A stretch of 64,000 bases of DNA from an uncultured Haliea sp. GTDB taxonomy: Bacteria > Pseudomonadota > Gammaproteobacteria > Pseudomonadales > Halieaceae. Below, piece after piece: positions 38,756 to 48,175 of this stretch (positions are counted from its first letter, which is position 1; each line of letters opens with the position of its first letter). A program made the translations under genes and the position numbers. Where the stretch lies: NCBI GenBank assembly GCA_947258585.1, contig CAMYIZ010000009.1:1-64000 (forward strand), in the 5' to 3' direction. The notes beneath the pieces are model-generated. The model searched no databases. It saw nothing but the letters and a program-made list of their open reading frames with translations, and had not been told where the DNA came from.

Positions 38756-39178
38756 ATGGATACCCACGCAGTGAACTCTTTTGATCCCGCCCAGGTGAGC
38801 GTCGACGTGCTCACCGCCTGGCTTGCCCGCCACTCGAGCCCGGAGAACAACCAGTACGCGTTCGCCTATACCATCACGATCAGCAACCAGGCCGATATGC
38901 CGGTGCAGCTGCTCTCGCGGCACTGGGTCATTACCGACGCCGAAGGGGAGGTGCAGGAGGTACGCGGCGAAGGCGTGGTCGGCGAACAGCCGGTCATTCA
39001 GCCCGGCAGTTTCTTCCGCTACACCAGCGGCGCGACCCTGCCCACACCGGTGGGCTTTATGGAGGGCAGCTACACGATGATCGTACTGGATGACGAGGAT
39101 ACCGACCCGGGGACCCTGCCCGCCTTCGAGGTGCCAATCCCCGCCTTCACCCTGCACACCCCAACGGCGCTGAACTGA
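38756..39178 (+). CDS. apaG: ApaG domain protein
   Basis: A 140-residue protein of the ApaG family (immunoglobulin-like fold). In enterics its loss affects Co2+ resistance; its biochemical role is unsettled. [31 protein letters not shown] and [19 protein letters not shown] are typical. Located between rsmA and apaH in the standard order, five bases after rsmA. It is about 15 residues longer at the N-terminus than E. coli ApaG. Confidence 0.94.
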   Translation: MDTHAVNSFDPAQVSVDVLTAWLARHSSPENNQYAFAYTITISNQADMPVQLLSRHWVITDAEGEVQEVRGEGVVGEQPVIQPGSFFRYTSGATLPTPVGFMEGSYTMIVLDDEDTDPGTLPAFEVPIPAFTLHTPTALN

Positions 39179-39188
39179 GGCCCGGGGC

Positions 39189-40025
39189 ATGGCGACCTAT
39201 GCCGTGGGCGACATCCAGGGCTGTCTGCAGCCGCTGAAATGCCTGCTCAAGCGGGTCGGTTTCAGCCCCGACCGGGACGTCCTCTGGTCTGTCGGCGACA
39301 TCGTCAATCGCGGACCCAAATGCTTGAAAACCCTGCGTTTTCTCTATGAGATGCGGGACAACCTGGTGATGGTACTGGGCAACCACGACCTGCACCTGCT
39401 GGCCGTCGCCGCGGGGGTCAGGACGCCCTCCCCCTCGGACACCCTGGGCAAGATACTGGCCGCGCCCGACCGCGATAAGCTGCTCAACTGGCTGGCCCAC
39501 CGCCCGCTGCTACACTATGAGCACGGCTACACCATGGTCCACGCGGGGATCCCGCCCCAGTGGAGTGTCGAAGACGCCATGCGTTACGCCTGGGAAGTGG
39601 AGGCGGTCCTGCAAAGCCCGGATTGCGTCGAGTACCTGCGTACCATGTACGGCAACGAGCCCGCCGTCTGGTCGGAGGACCTCACCGGCATGGTCCGGCT
39701 GCGGGTCATCACCAATTACCTGACGCGGATGCGCTACTGCACCAAGAAAGGCGTCCTGGACCTGGTCAGCAAGGGCCCCAGCCCCAACCCCCGACCGGAA
39801 GGCGACAGCAAGAAGGTCTCGCCCTGGTTCAGCCACAAAGAGCGCAAGACCGCGAACGACAGGATCATCTTCGGGCACTGGGCCTCCATAGAAGGCCACA
39901 CCGACAGCCCCAATACCATCGGCCTCGACACCGGCTGTGTCTGGGGGGGCACCATGACGCTGTACAACCTGGATACCGGCGAGCTGACCGCCTGTCGCTG
40001 CAAGAACGGACGGGCGAGAGAATGA
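39189..40025 (+). CDS. apaH: Symmetrical bis(5'-nucleosyl)-tetraphosphatase
   Basis: Hydrolyses Ap4A and related caps to two ADP. A calcineurin-like phosphoesterase of 278 residues. The metal and catalytic motifs are [35 protein letters not shown] and [11 protein letters not shown] in order. [10 protein letters not shown] near the C-terminus is also typical. The ATGA junction with cca implies coupled translation. Confidence 0.96.
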   Translation: MATYAVGDIQGCLQPLKCLLKRVGFSPDRDVLWSVGDIVNRGPKCLKTLRFLYEMRDNLVMVLGNHDLHLLAVAAGVRTPSPSDTLGKILAAPDRDKLLNWLAHRPLLHYEHGYTMVHAGIPPQWSVEDAMRYAWEVEAVLQSPDCVEYLRTMYGNEPAVWSEDLTGMVRLRVITNYLTRMRYCTKKGVLDLVSKGPSPNPRPEGDSKKVSPWFSHKERKTANDRIIFGHWASIEGHTDSPNTIGLDTGCVWGGTMTLYNLDTGELTACRCKNGRARE

Positions 40026-41251
40026 AGACCTACCTGGTCGGCGGCGCGGTGCGAGATGCGCTGCTGGGCTACCCCGTGTCCGAGCGCGACTGGGTCGTAG
40101 TGGGCGCCACCCCGGAGGCCCTCCTCGAGGAGGGCTACCAGCAGGTAGGGAAGAACTTTCCGGTATTCCTGCACCCGCAGACCAAAGAGGAATACGCGCT
40201 GGCCCGCACCGAGCGCAAGCAGGGCCACGGCTACACCGGCTTTACGGTCCACTGCGATCCGGCTGTCACCCTGGAAGAAGACCTGCTGCGACGGGACCTG
40301 ACGGTCAACGCCATGGCCCGGGACGCGGACGGCAGCATCATCGACCCCTATGGCGGTCAGCGCGACATCACCCAGCGAGTGCTGCGCCATGTGTCGGAGG
40401 CCTTTGTGGAAGACCCGCTGCGGGTGCTGCGCACGGCCCGTTTTGCCGCGCGCTACGCCCACCTGGGCTTTACCGTGGCCGCGGAGACCATCGCCCTCAT
40501 GGCGGAGATCGTGGCCCAGGGTGAGCTGGGCCATCTGCCCCCGGAAAGAGTCTGGACTGAGCTGCAGCGCGCCCTGGCCGAGCGCGATCCGGACGTCTTC
40601 ATCACCGTGCTCCGCGACTGCGGTGCCCTGCGGGCGCTACTGCCAGAGGTGGAGTCCCTGTTCGGAGTGCCGCAGAACCCGCAGCACCACCCGGAGATCG
40701 ACACCGGCCTGCACACCCTGCTGGTGCTGCAGCAGGCGGCCCGCCTCAGCCCCGCAACGGACGTGCGTTTTGCGGCACTGCTGCACGACCTCGGCAAGGG
40801 CCTGACCCCGGAGGGAGAATGGCCGCGGCATATCGCCCACGAACGTCGCGGCCTGGCCCTGGTGCGCCGGGTCTGTGAACGTCTGCGGGCCCCCAACCAG
40901 CACCGGGACCTGGCCCTGCACGTGTGCGAATTCCACCTGCTGGTGCACCGCGCCCGGGAGTTGCGCGGCAAGACCCTGCTGAAACTGCTCCGCGCCACCG
41001 GCGCCCTGCGCCAGCCGGAGCGGTTTCGGGCCTTCCTGCTGGCCTGCGAGGCCGACGCCCGTGGCCGCACAGGGATGGAGGACAGGCCCTATCCACAGGC
41101 GGCGTACCTGCAGCGGGCGCTGGCACTCGCGCAAGCCGTCACCGCGGCACCCTTCGCGGCCCGGGGAGTCAGCGGCAAGGCTCTGGGTGACGCGATTGCA
41201 GCGGAACAAATCCGGCTGCTGGATGCGCTGCGGAGCGAGCAGAGCGACTGA
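40022..41251 (+). CDS. cca: CCA-adding tRNA nucleotidyltransferase with HD domain
   Basis: Adds or repairs the 3' CCA end of tRNA. The 409 residues have the class II nucleotidyltransferase head ([37 protein letters not shown]) and [16 protein letters not shown]. The C-terminal HD phosphohydrolase domain has [11 protein letters not shown] (about residue 250), as in the long E. coli-type enzyme. The ATG at 40022 overlaps the apaH stop. The enzyme is needed in this genome for tRNA genes that do not encode CCA, such as the tRNA at 49050. Confidence 0.96.
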   Translation: MKTYLVGGAVRDALLGYPVSERDWVVVGATPEALLEEGYQQVGKNFPVFLHPQTKEEYALARTERKQGHGYTGFTVHCDPAVTLEEDLLRRDLTVNAMARDADGSIIDPYGGQRDITQRVLRHVSEAFVEDPLRVLRTARFAARYAHLGFTVAAETIALMAEIVAQGELGHLPPERVWTELQRALAERDPDVFITVLRDCGALRALLPEVESLFGVPQNPQHHPEIDTGLHTLLVLQQAARLSPATDVRFAALLHDLGKGLTPEGEWPRHIAHERRGLALVRRVCERLRAPNQHRDLALHVCEFHLLVHRARELRGKTLLKLLRATGALRQPERFRAFLLACEADARGRTGMEDRPYPQAAYLQRALALAQAVTAAPFAARGVSGKALGDAIAAEQIRLLDALRSEQSD

Positions 41252-41275
41252 GCACCGGGCCTCTATCCCCGCAAA

Positions 41276-41791
41276 CTATTCCGCCCGGGAGATGAACCGC
41301 CCGCGCCAGCTGAAGTCCACCCGCGTCAGCGCCTGGCTGTCCTGGTCAAAGGCCGCCCAGAGTTCTGCGTAACTGCGTCCGTCCACCGGGTGCCGCGCCC
41401 CGGGCGCCAATTCCGCCAGTGGCCGCAGCACGAAGGCGTTCTCCAGGATTTCCCCTCGCGGCAGGGTCACACCGGCAAAATGGCCTGCCAGGTCGCCATA
41501 GGTGAGGATATCGATGTCCAGCTGGCGCGCTGAAAAGCGGGTCGCCCTGGCCGGGCGGCCGTGTTCGGTTTCGATATGGCGCAGTCTCGCGGCCATCTCT
41601 GCCAGAGGCATGTCGGTGCTGGTACTGACCACCATGTTAAGGAAGGGCTGACCCTCAAAGCCAATCGCGGCACTGTCGTAAACCGGCGACAGTGCCAGCT
41701 CCCCGAGCAGCGTCTGCAACGCATCCAGCCCGGCCGCCAGGTATCGCTCGCGTTCAATGTTGCTGCCCAGGCCAAGGTACACTGTGGTCAC
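41276..41791 (-). CDS. folK: 2-amino-4-hydroxy-6-hydroxymethyldihydropteridine pyrophosphokinase
   Basis: Pyrophosphorylation step of folate synthesis. The 171 residues start VYLGLGSNIERERYL. They contain FLNMVVSTSTDMPL and the catalytic RFSARQLDIDILTYGD segment (about residue 84). PRGEILENAFVLRPLAELAP follows in the usual place. The GTG start overlaps the folB stop by four bases (GTGA), giving a folB-folK pair. Convergent with cca. Confidence 0.95.
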   Translation of the reverse strand: MTTVYLGLGSNIERERYLAAGLDALQTLLGELALSPVYDSAAIGFEGQPFLNMVVSTSTDMPLAEMAARLRHIETEHGRPARATRFSARQLDIDILTYGDLAGHFAGVTLPRGEILENAFVLRPLAELAPGARHPVDGRSYAELWAAFDQDSQALTRVDFSWRGRFISRAE

Positions 41792-42147
41792 GACGGCCGT
41801 ACCCCGCGCTCAATCAGGACGCCCACATCCCGCGCCTGTTGCACCGCGCCGGGCTTGCACAGGCGCAGCCGCAGCCAGGGCACTCCAAACTCCGCGAGTA
41901 CCAGCGCGGCCAGCTCTTCGGCAAGGGTTTCCAGCAACTGGTGGCTGCTGTGTTCTATGTGCTCGATAACGCGGCTGGAGACTGTCGCGTAGTCCAGGGC
42001 CGAGTCGATGGCGTCACCCGCCGCCGCGGGGCGGTTGTCCCAGGCCATCTCCAGGTCCAGCACCAGGGTCTGGCGAATACTGCGCTCCCAGTCGTACACC
42101 CCGATGATCGCGTCCGCGCGCAGCTCGCGAATGAAGACAATATCCAC
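41788..42147 (-). CDS. folB: Dihydroneopterin aldolase
   Basis: Folate synthesis, dihydroneopterin to 6-hydroxymethyl-dihydropterin. The 119 residues begin MDIVFIRELRADAIIGVYDWERSIRQTLVLDLEM, typical of FolB, with DYATVSSRVIEHIEHSSHQLLETLAEELA holding the active-site glutamate and helix. It is followed directly by folK and preceded by tsaD with a two-base gap. plsY, often found beside folB and tsaD, is absent here. Confidence 0.95.
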   Translation of the reverse strand: MDIVFIRELRADAIIGVYDWERSIRQTLVLDLEMAWDNRPAAAGDAIDSALDYATVSSRVIEHIEHSSHQLLETLAEELAALVLAEFGVPWLRLRLCKPGAVQQARDVGVLIERGVRPS

Positions 42148-42149
42148 GC

Positions 42150-43193
42150 TCAGGCCACGTTCCCGGCCTGCAGCGGCGGCAGTTCGGTCATCGGCCAGCG
42201 CGGGCGCACGGTGGTTTCCGGGCCGTCATGTTGCCCAGCCAACAGGCGCTGGGCTCCGGCATAGGCGATCATGGCGCCGTTATCGGTGCAGAACTCCGGC
42301 GCCGGGTAGAACACCCGGGCGCCCACTTTGGCAAGCTCCTTCTGTAGCCGCGCCCGCAAATTGCGGTTGGCACTGACCCCGCCCGCCATCACCAGGGTGC
42401 GCAAACCCTCCTGCTCCAGGGCCCGGCGACACTTGATGACCAGGGTGGCCACCACCGCCTCCTCAAAGGCGCGGGCAATGTCACATTTATCCTGCTCGGT
42501 GAGACCGCTGGCTTCGCGGCAGCTGTTGACGGTGTTCAAGGTAAATGTCTTGAGGCCGCTGAAGCTGAAGTCCAGCCCGGGCCGGTTGACCATGGGCCGC
42601 GGGAAGTCAAAGCGCGCCGGATCACCCGACTCCGCCAACCGCGCAATATGGGGGCCGCCGGGATAGGGCAATCCCAGCATCTTGGCTGCCTTGTCGAAGG
42701 CTTCGCCAGCGGCGTCGTCCAGGGATTCGCCGAGCAACTGGTACTGGCCGATACCGTCCACGCGCACCAGCTGGGTGTGGCCGCCCGACACCAGCAGGGC
42801 CACAAAGGGATACTCGGGATGCTCGGCCTCCAGCATGGGGGCCAGCAGGTGCCCCTCCATGTGGTGCACGCCCAGGGCCGGAATGCCCCAGGCCCAGGCC
42901 AGGGACTGGGCCAGGGTGGCGCCGACCATCAGGGCGCCCACCAGCCCGGGGCCCGCGGTATAGGCCACGCCATCAAGTGCAGCGGCAGTGACGCCCGCGT
43001 CGTCCAGGACCTGCTGCAGCAGTGGCAGGGCCTTGCGGATGTGGTCGCGGGAGGCCAGCTCGGGCACCACGCCGCCATACTCGACGTGGATATCCACCTG
43101 GCTGAACAGGGCGTGTGCCAGCAGGCCGCGCCCGGTGTCATAGAGCGCCACGCCGGTCTCGTCACAGGAAGTTTCCAGGCCCAGAATCAGCAT
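42150..43193 (-). CDS. tsaD: tRNA N6-adenosine threonylcarbamoyltransferase
   Basis: Transfers the threonylcarbamoyl group to A37 of ANN-decoding tRNAs. An ASKHA-fold protein of 347 residues: [19 protein letters not shown] at the start, [12 protein letters not shown], the metal-binding [12 protein letters not shown] (about residue 110), [10 protein letters not shown] and [12 protein letters not shown]. The ATG at 43193 gives the normal N-terminus; an ATG two codons earlier is equally plausible by sequence. Divergent from rpsU as in most gammaproteobacteria. Confidence 0.96.
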   Translation of the reverse strand: MLILGLETSCDETGVALYDTGRGLLAHALFSQVDIHVEYGGVVPELASRDHIRKALPLLQQVLDDAGVTAAALDGVAYTAGPGLVGALMVGATLAQSLAWAWGIPALGVHHMEGHLLAPMLEAEHPEYPFVALLVSGGHTQLVRVDGIGQYQLLGESLDDAAGEAFDKAAKMLGLPYPGGPHIARLAESGDPARFDFPRPMVNRPGLDFSFSGLKTFTLNTVNSCREASGLTEQDKCDIARAFEEAVVATLVIKCRRALEQEGLRTLVMAGGVSANRNLRARLQKELAKVGARVFYPAPEFCTDNGAMIAYAGAQRLLAGQHDGPETTVRPRWPMTELPPLQAGNVA

Positions 43194-43272
43194 AGTCATC
43201 AATGGTAATGAAAAGGACCGCATGATACCGGCTTCCGGCGGTCGCGGCGAGAACTGGCGGGCCAACAGGGCT

Positions 43273-43301
43273 TTGCAAATACCGCCAACTGGGTATAGAA
43301 T
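43273..43301 (+). promoter_or_regulatory. Promoter of rpsU operon
   Basis: TTGCAA at 43273-43278 and TAGAAT at 43296-43301 are 17 bases apart, a good sigma-70 match, in the tsaD-rpsU divergent gap. Transcription near 43308 would leave a leader of about 65 bases, including TTTAAAGCTC, before the rpsU ATG. Confidence 0.6.
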
Positions 43302-43374
43302 GCGCGACCTTTTAAAGCTCTGGTCGCCGCAGAGGGTGGCTGGTGCGTTACTTACTGGAACGGGTAAAGAATTA

Positions 43375-43590
43375 ATGCCGCATATCAAGGTTAAAGAAAA
43401 CGAGCCCTTTGACGTCGCTCTGCGCCGCTTCAAGCGCTCCTGTGAAAAAGCCGGTGTACTGGCTGAAGTTCGCAAGCGCGAGCACTACGAGAAGCCCACC
43501 ACCACGCGCAAGCGCGCCGCCGCTGCCGCGGTAAAACGCCACCTGAAGAAGCTGTCCCGGGAAAACCGCAAGCGCGTCCGCCTGTACTAG
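43375..43590 (+). CDS. rpsU: 30S ribosomal protein S21
   Basis: Small basic ribosomal protein of 71 residues, needed at initiation. The sequence [20 protein letters not shown] is characteristic, with a very basic C-terminal half. First gene of the conserved rpsU-(yqeY)-dnaG-rpoD macromolecular-synthesis group. The open frame extends upstream to 43222, but the family start is the ATG at 43375. Confidence 0.98.
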   Translation: MPHIKVKENEPFDVALRRFKRSCEKAGVLAEVRKREHYEKPTTTRKRAAAAAVKRHLKKLSRENRKRVRLY

Positions 43591-43606
43591 GCCTCCCCCA
43601 TCAGGG

Positions 43607-43634
43607 GCCCCCGAACAGGCGCCCCCGAACAGGC
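43607..43634. repeat. Perfect 14-base tandem duplication between rpsU and yqeY
   Basis: GCCCCCGAACAGGC occurs twice in direct succession (43607-43620, 43621-43634), followed by a partial third match (GTCCCC). Just before it CCCC-ATCA-GGGG can form a short hairpin without a T-run. Probably a replication-slippage duplication in a short spacer. Confidence 0.85.
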
Positions 43635-43643
43635 GTCCCCACC

Positions 43644-44099
43644 ATGAGCGATCTGCCGCTGACCGAAACCATCAAGGCTGCCATGAAGACGGCCATGAAA
43701 GCGCGGGACAAAGAGCGCCTGGGCACCATCCGGCTGATCCAGTCGGAATTCAAACGTATCGAAGTGGACGAACGCATCGAACTAGATGATGCGCGGGTCC
43801 TTGTCGTGCTCGACAAAATGATCAAGCAGCGCCGGGACTCCGCGCAACAGTACCATGCCGCCGGCCGCGAGGAGCTCGCCGCCCGTGAAGAGCAGGAAAT
43901 CACTGTCATCCAGGAGTTCCTCCCCGCCCAGCTCAGCGACGCCGAGCTGGAAGCCATGGTCGACGCCGCAGTGGCGGCCGCCGGCGGCACTGGCATGCAG
44001 GCGATGGGCGCGGTCATGGCCGAGCTCAAGCCCAAACTGCAGGGCCGCGCCGACATTGGCGCCGTCAGCAAGCTGGTCAAGGCGCGCCTCACCGCCTGA
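43644..44099 (+). CDS. GatB/YqeY domain protein
   Basis: A 151-residue YqeY-like protein related to the C-terminal tRNA-binding domain of GatB; its cellular role is not established. LTETIKAAMKTAMKARDKERLGTIRLI and VIQEFLPAQLSDAEL are typical, and the C-terminus has GAVMAELKPKLQGRADIGAVSKLVKARL. It lies between rpsU and dnaG as in Pseudomonas. Confidence 0.93.
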   Translation: MSDLPLTETIKAAMKTAMKARDKERLGTIRLIQSEFKRIEVDERIELDDARVLVVLDKMIKQRRDSAQQYHAAGREELAAREEQEITVIQEFLPAQLSDAELEAMVDAAVAAAGGTGMQAMGAVMAELKPKLQGRADIGAVSKLVKARLTA

Positions 44100-44185
44100 C
44101 CCCCGGCGCCTCCACCCGGCTCCTGACAACACCCCGTCACCGTGCTTCAATAAGCGGTCCCTCACAGAGCGCTGCCGACACCCCG

Positions 44186-46039
44186 ATGGCCGGACGAATT
44201 CCACAAAAATTCCTCGATGACCTGCTCGACCGGGTGGACATCGTGGAAGTCATCGACCGGCGGGTAAAACTCAAGAAAACCGGCAAGAACTACAGCGCCC
44301 GCTGCCCGTTCCACGAAGAGAAGACCCCGTCCTTCAGCGTCAACCCGGACAAGCAGTTCTACTACTGCTTCGGCTGCGGTGCCGGTGGCAATGCCCTCGG
44401 CTTTGTCATGGACTACGAGAACGTGGATTTCCCCCAGGCGGTGGCGACGCTCGCCGGCAGCCTGGGGCTGGAAGTACCGCGGGAGCAGACCCCGGGCGGC
44501 CCCGCCCAGCCGCAACGGGAAGACAGCAACAAGGCGCTTTACGCCCTGCTGGAACAGGCCGCCCGGTATTACCAGCAGCAGCTGCGCTCGCACCCGGAGG
44601 CCCAGCGCGCCATCAGCTATCTCAAGCAGCGGGGCCTGACCGGACAGATCGCCAAGGATTTCGACCTCGGCTTCGCCCCCCCGGGCTGGGACAACCTGCT
44701 GCAGGCCCTGGGCCAGGACGAGCACCAGCGCAAGCTGCTGCTGGCGACCGGCATGCTGGTGCAAAACGATGCGGGCCGCAGCTACGACCGGTTCCGGGAC
44801 CGGGTGGTATTCCCGATCCGCGACCAGCGCGGACGCATCATCGCCTTCGGCGGGCGGGTCCTGGGGGACGACAAGCCAAAGTACCTCAACTCGCCGGAAA
44901 CCCCCGTGTTCTCCAAGGGCCGCGAACTCTATGGCCTGTACCAGGCCCGCCAGGCCAACCGCAAGCTGGAGCGGGCGCTGGTGGTGGAAGGCTACATGGA
45001 CGTAATCGCCCTGGCCCAGCACGGTATCACCAATGCCACCGCCACCCTGGGCACCGCCACCAGCCAGGCCCACCTGGAGCGCCTGTACCGGCTGACCCCG
45101 GAGGTAGTGTTCTGTTTCGATGGCGACGCCGCCGGGCGCAAAGCCGCGGTCCGCGCCCTGGAGTCCGCCCTGGCCTGCATGGAGGACGGGCGCCAGGCCC
45201 GCTTCCTGTTCCTCGCTGAGGGGGAAGACCCGGACACCCTGGTGCGCAAGCTGGGGGAGCAGCGCTTCCGCGAGCTGGTCACCAGCGCCACGCCACTGGA
45301 GACCTTCCTCTTCGAAGTCGCCAGCGAAGGCCTGGACACCAGCACCCTGGAGGGCCGCGCCCGTCTCAGCAAGCTGGCGCTGCCCTACATCCGCCAGCTG
45401 CCCGACGGGGTCTTCCGCCAGCTCATGTTCCGCGCCCTGGCCGAGCGCACCGGGCTGACTGTAGCCGAACTGATGCACCTCGAAGCGCCGCCGCTGCCCA
45501 CCCCTGCGCCGGACCCGGCACCCACCTGGGAACAAACACCTCCTTCCGACCAGCCCACCCCGAGGCAGCGGGCGGCCAGTGATCGTGCGCGGGCCGGATA
45601 TTCGAACCTGGCGCAGGCCGCCATTGCACTGCTCCTGCACAAGCCGGAGATGTCTACCCGGGTGGACCCGGAGCCGCTCGCGGCGCTGGAGGGTGACGAC
45701 GTCGCCCTGCTGCGGGACCTGCTGGCCCTGCTGCAACGTCGCCCGGACTCCAATACCGCCATGCTGCTGGGCCACTGGTACGGCACACCGGAGGGAGAAT
45801 TGCTGGGACGGCTGGCGGGCCAGGAACGGCTGATCCCGCGGTCGGGCATCGAGCAACAGTTCATCGATACCGTGGCTGCGCTGGCCCAGCTACCGCAGCG
45901 CAGCCAATTGTCCGCCCAAGTCGACAAACTGAAAGTCACGAACTACGCTGACATGAGCGAAGCGGAGAAGCAAAGGCTCAGAGAGTTGTTACAGCAAAAA
46001 CAGCGCATGGACGAAGCCCGCAGCAAGCGCAAGCCCTGA
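44186..46039 (+). CDS. dnaG: DNA primase
   Basis: Synthesises RNA primers at the replication fork. 617 residues. The N-terminal zinc finger is CPFHEEKTPSFSV...FYYCFGCGAGGNA (CHC2 type, about residues 40-65). The RNA-polymerase domain follows, then the TOPRIM motifs VVEGYMDVIALAQ (about residue 268) and FCFDGDAAGRKAA. A Pro-rich linker near residue 440 leads to the DnaB-binding C-terminal domain. It follows yqeY and precedes rpoD. Confidence 0.97.
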   Translation: MAGRIPQKFLDDLLDRVDIVEVIDRRVKLKKTGKNYSARCPFHEEKTPSFSVNPDKQFYYCFGCGAGGNALGFVMDYENVDFPQAVATLAGSLGLEVPREQTPGGPAQPQREDSNKALYALLEQAARYYQQQLRSHPEAQRAISYLKQRGLTGQIAKDFDLGFAPPGWDNLLQALGQDEHQRKLLLATGMLVQNDAGRSYDRFRDRVVFPIRDQRGRIIAFGGRVLGDDKPKYLNSPETPVFSKGRELYGLYQARQANRKLERALVVEGYMDVIALAQHGITNATATLGTATSQAHLERLYRLTPEVVFCFDGDAAGRKAAVRALESALACMEDGRQARFLFLAEGEDPDTLVRKLGEQRFRELVTSATPLETFLFEVASEGLDTSTLEGRARLSKLALPYIRQLPDGVFRQLMFRALAERTGLTVAELMHLEAPPLPTPAPDPAPTWEQTPPSDQPTPRQRAASDRARAGYSNLAQAAIALLLHKPEMSTRVDPEPLAALEGDDVALLRDLLALLQRRPDSNTAMLLGHWYGTPEGELLGRLAGQERLIPRSGIEQQFIDTVAALAQLPQRSQLSAQVDKLKVTNYADMSEAEKQRLRELLQQKQRMDEARSKRKP

Positions 46040-46187
46040 GCGACTCCCGCGATTTACCGCAGGCAGCACCCGGTCGCGGCAGGCAGCTTGCAATGGCCGC
46101 CGCAGACCCCATGTCTGGGGGACAGGAGCGAATCACATCCGGGTTTCTGCAGCGTCAGGAGCCCCTAAATTACCAAGGTTTTTGCTG

Positions 46188-46215
46188 GTTAAGTTACTGA
46201 TTTTCCGGTTATAAT
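46188..46215 (+). promoter_or_regulatory. Promoter of rpoD
   Basis: A perfect TATAAT lies at 46210-46215 in an A+T-rich patch, 45 bases before the rpoD ATG. The -35 region is weak (GTTAAG or similar around 46188-46193). The 221-base dnaG-rpoD gap also holds CCCCATGTCTGGGG (around 46110), which could fold but has no T-run. An own promoter for rpoD inside this group is normal. Confidence 0.5.
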
Positions 46216-46260
46216 CTCCGGCTAAATTTTTTTTGCATTGAATTTGAAGGTGTCTGCTGA

Positions 46261-48063
46261 ATGACCAACGTCGCCCAACAACAGTCCCGGCTCAAGGATC
46301 TGATCGCCCGCGGCAAGGACCAGGGTTACTTGACCTACTCCGAGGTCAACGATCACCTCCCCGAGGACATCTCCGATCCGGATCAGGTCGAAGACATCAT
46401 TCAGATGATCAACGACATGGGCATCCAGGTATTTGAGGTTGCCCCCGACGCCGATGAGCTGTTGATGACCGAGGGGGACAGCGCGGCCGACGACATCGCC
46501 GCCGCCGAAGCCGCCGCGGCCCTCGCCGCCGTGGAAACCGAGGCCGGTCGCACCACCGACCCCGTGCGCATGTACATGCGGGAAATGGGCACCGTTGAAT
46601 TGTTGACCCGGGAAGGCGAGATCGTTATCGCCAAGCGCATTGAGGAAGGTATCCGCGAGCTGATGGCCGCCCTCGCCCACTACCCCGGCGCGGTCAAGCA
46701 GGTGCTGGACGAATACGAGCAGGTCGCCAAGGAAGAGCGCCGCCTCGGCGACGTGATCATCGGCTATCTGGATCCCGCCGAGCATGTGCCCTCCGCAGCG
46801 GAGGTTGCCGAAGCCGCCGATCCCGACAATTCCGACGAGGAAACCGAGTCCGGCCCCGATCCAGTTGAGGCCAAGAAGCGCTTCACGGCGCTCAAGCGCC
46901 AGTTCAGCAAGACCGAGAAGGCCATTGCCGCCAAGGGCCGCAACGACAAGACTGCGATCAAGGAGATGGAGAAGCTGGGGGAACTGTTCAAGTTCTTCAA
47001 GCTGACCCCGCGCGTGTTCGATCCGCTGATGGAGAAACCTCGCCAGGTGCTGTCCGCCGTACGCGACCAGGAACGCCAGATCATGACCATCGCGATCCGC
47101 GACTGTGGCATGCCGCGCAAGGACTTCGTCACCTCGTTCCAGGGCTCGGAATCCGATGTCAAGTGGATCATCCGCCAGACCAAGGACAAGAAAGAATACG
47201 CTGCCAAGCTGACCGCGCAGAAGGACACCATCACCCGCCTGCAGCGCCGCATCATCGCGGTGGAAGAGCAGTGCGGCCTGACGGTGAATGAAATCAAGGA
47301 AATCAACCGGCGCATGTCCATGGGCGAAGCCCGTGCCCGCCGGGCGAAGAAGGAGATGGTCGAGGCCAACCTGCGCCTGGTGATCTCCATTGCCAAGAAA
47401 TACACCAACCGCGGCCTGCAGTTCCTGGACCTGATCCAGGAAGGCAACATCGGTTTGATGAAGGCCGTGGACAAGTTCGAATACCGCCGTGGCTACAAGT
47501 TCTCCACCTACGCCACCTGGTGGATCCGGCAGGCTATCACCCGCTCCATCGCCGACCAGGCGCGCACCATCCGTATCCCGGTGCACATGATCGAGACCAT
47601 CAACAAGCTCAACCGCATCTCGCGGCAGATGCTGCAGGAGATGGGCCGCGAGCCCACCCCGGAAGAGCTGGGCGAGCGCATGGACATGCCGGAAGACAAG
47701 GTGCGCAAGGTGCTGAAGATCGCCAAGGAACCGATCTCCATGGAGACGCCCATCGGCGACGACGAAGATTCACATCTCGGCGACTTCATTGAAGACGGCA
47801 CTATCAGCTCCCCGATAGAAGCCGCCACTGGCCAGGGCCTGCAGGAAGCCACCAAGGAAGTCCTGGCCGGCCTTACCGCCCGCGAGGCCAAGGTGCTGCG
47901 CATGCGCTTTGGCATCGACATGAACACCGACCACACCCTCGAGGAAGTGGGCAAGCAGTTCGACGTCACCCGCGAGCGCATCCGCCAGATAGAAGCCAAG
48001 GCCCTGCGCAAGCTGCGCCACCCGACCCGCTCGGATTACCTGCGCAGCTTCCTGGACGAATAG
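46261..48063 (+). CDS. rpoD: RNA polymerase sigma factor RpoD (sigma-70)
   Basis: Housekeeping sigma factor, 600 residues. Region 1.1 is at the N-terminus, 1.2 at [12 protein letters not shown] (about residue 98), then a non-conserved acidic insert. Regions 2.1-2.4 include [16 protein letters not shown] and [17 protein letters not shown] (about 418). Region 4.2 is [19 protein letters not shown] near the end. It is the last gene of the rpsU-yqeY-dnaG-rpoD group. Confidence 0.98.
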   Translation: MTNVAQQQSRLKDLIARGKDQGYLTYSEVNDHLPEDISDPDQVEDIIQMINDMGIQVFEVAPDADELLMTEGDSAADDIAAAEAAAALAAVETEAGRTTDPVRMYMREMGTVELLTREGEIVIAKRIEEGIRELMAALAHYPGAVKQVLDEYEQVAKEERRLGDVIIGYLDPAEHVPSAAEVAEAADPDNSDEETESGPDPVEAKKRFTALKRQFSKTEKAIAAKGRNDKTAIKEMEKLGELFKFFKLTPRVFDPLMEKPRQVLSAVRDQERQIMTIAIRDCGMPRKDFVTSFQGSESDVKWIIRQTKDKKEYAAKLTAQKDTITRLQRRIIAVEEQCGLTVNEIKEINRRMSMGEARARRAKKEMVEANLRLVISIAKKYTNRGLQFLDLIQEGNIGLMKAVDKFEYRRGYKFSTYATWWIRQAITRSIADQARTIRIPVHMIETINKLNRISRQMLQEMGREPTPEELGERMDMPEDKVRKVLKIAKEPISMETPIGDDEDSHLGDFIEDGTISSPIEAATGQGLQEATKEVLAGLTAREAKVLRMRFGIDMNTDHTLEEVGKQFDVTRERIRQIEAKALRKLRHPTRSDYLRSFLDE

Positions 48064-48087
48064 CAGGGCCTCGTCCTCGCACCCCTA

Positions 48088-48115
48088 TTGCAGATTCCTG
48101 CCTGTGGTCTAGGCT
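48088..48115 (+). promoter_or_regulatory. Possible promoter of the secreted-protein gene
   Basis: TTGCAG (48088-48093) and TAGGCT (48110-48115) are separated by 16 bases, 60 bases before the ATG at 48176. The -10 is a weak match. No terminator for rpoD is evident, so read-through is possible. Confidence 0.3.
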
Positions 48116-48175
48116 GAAGAGATGCCGACTGCGGTTCCGCCGGCTCTCTTCTAACCAATAACAGGAATCACTGTC

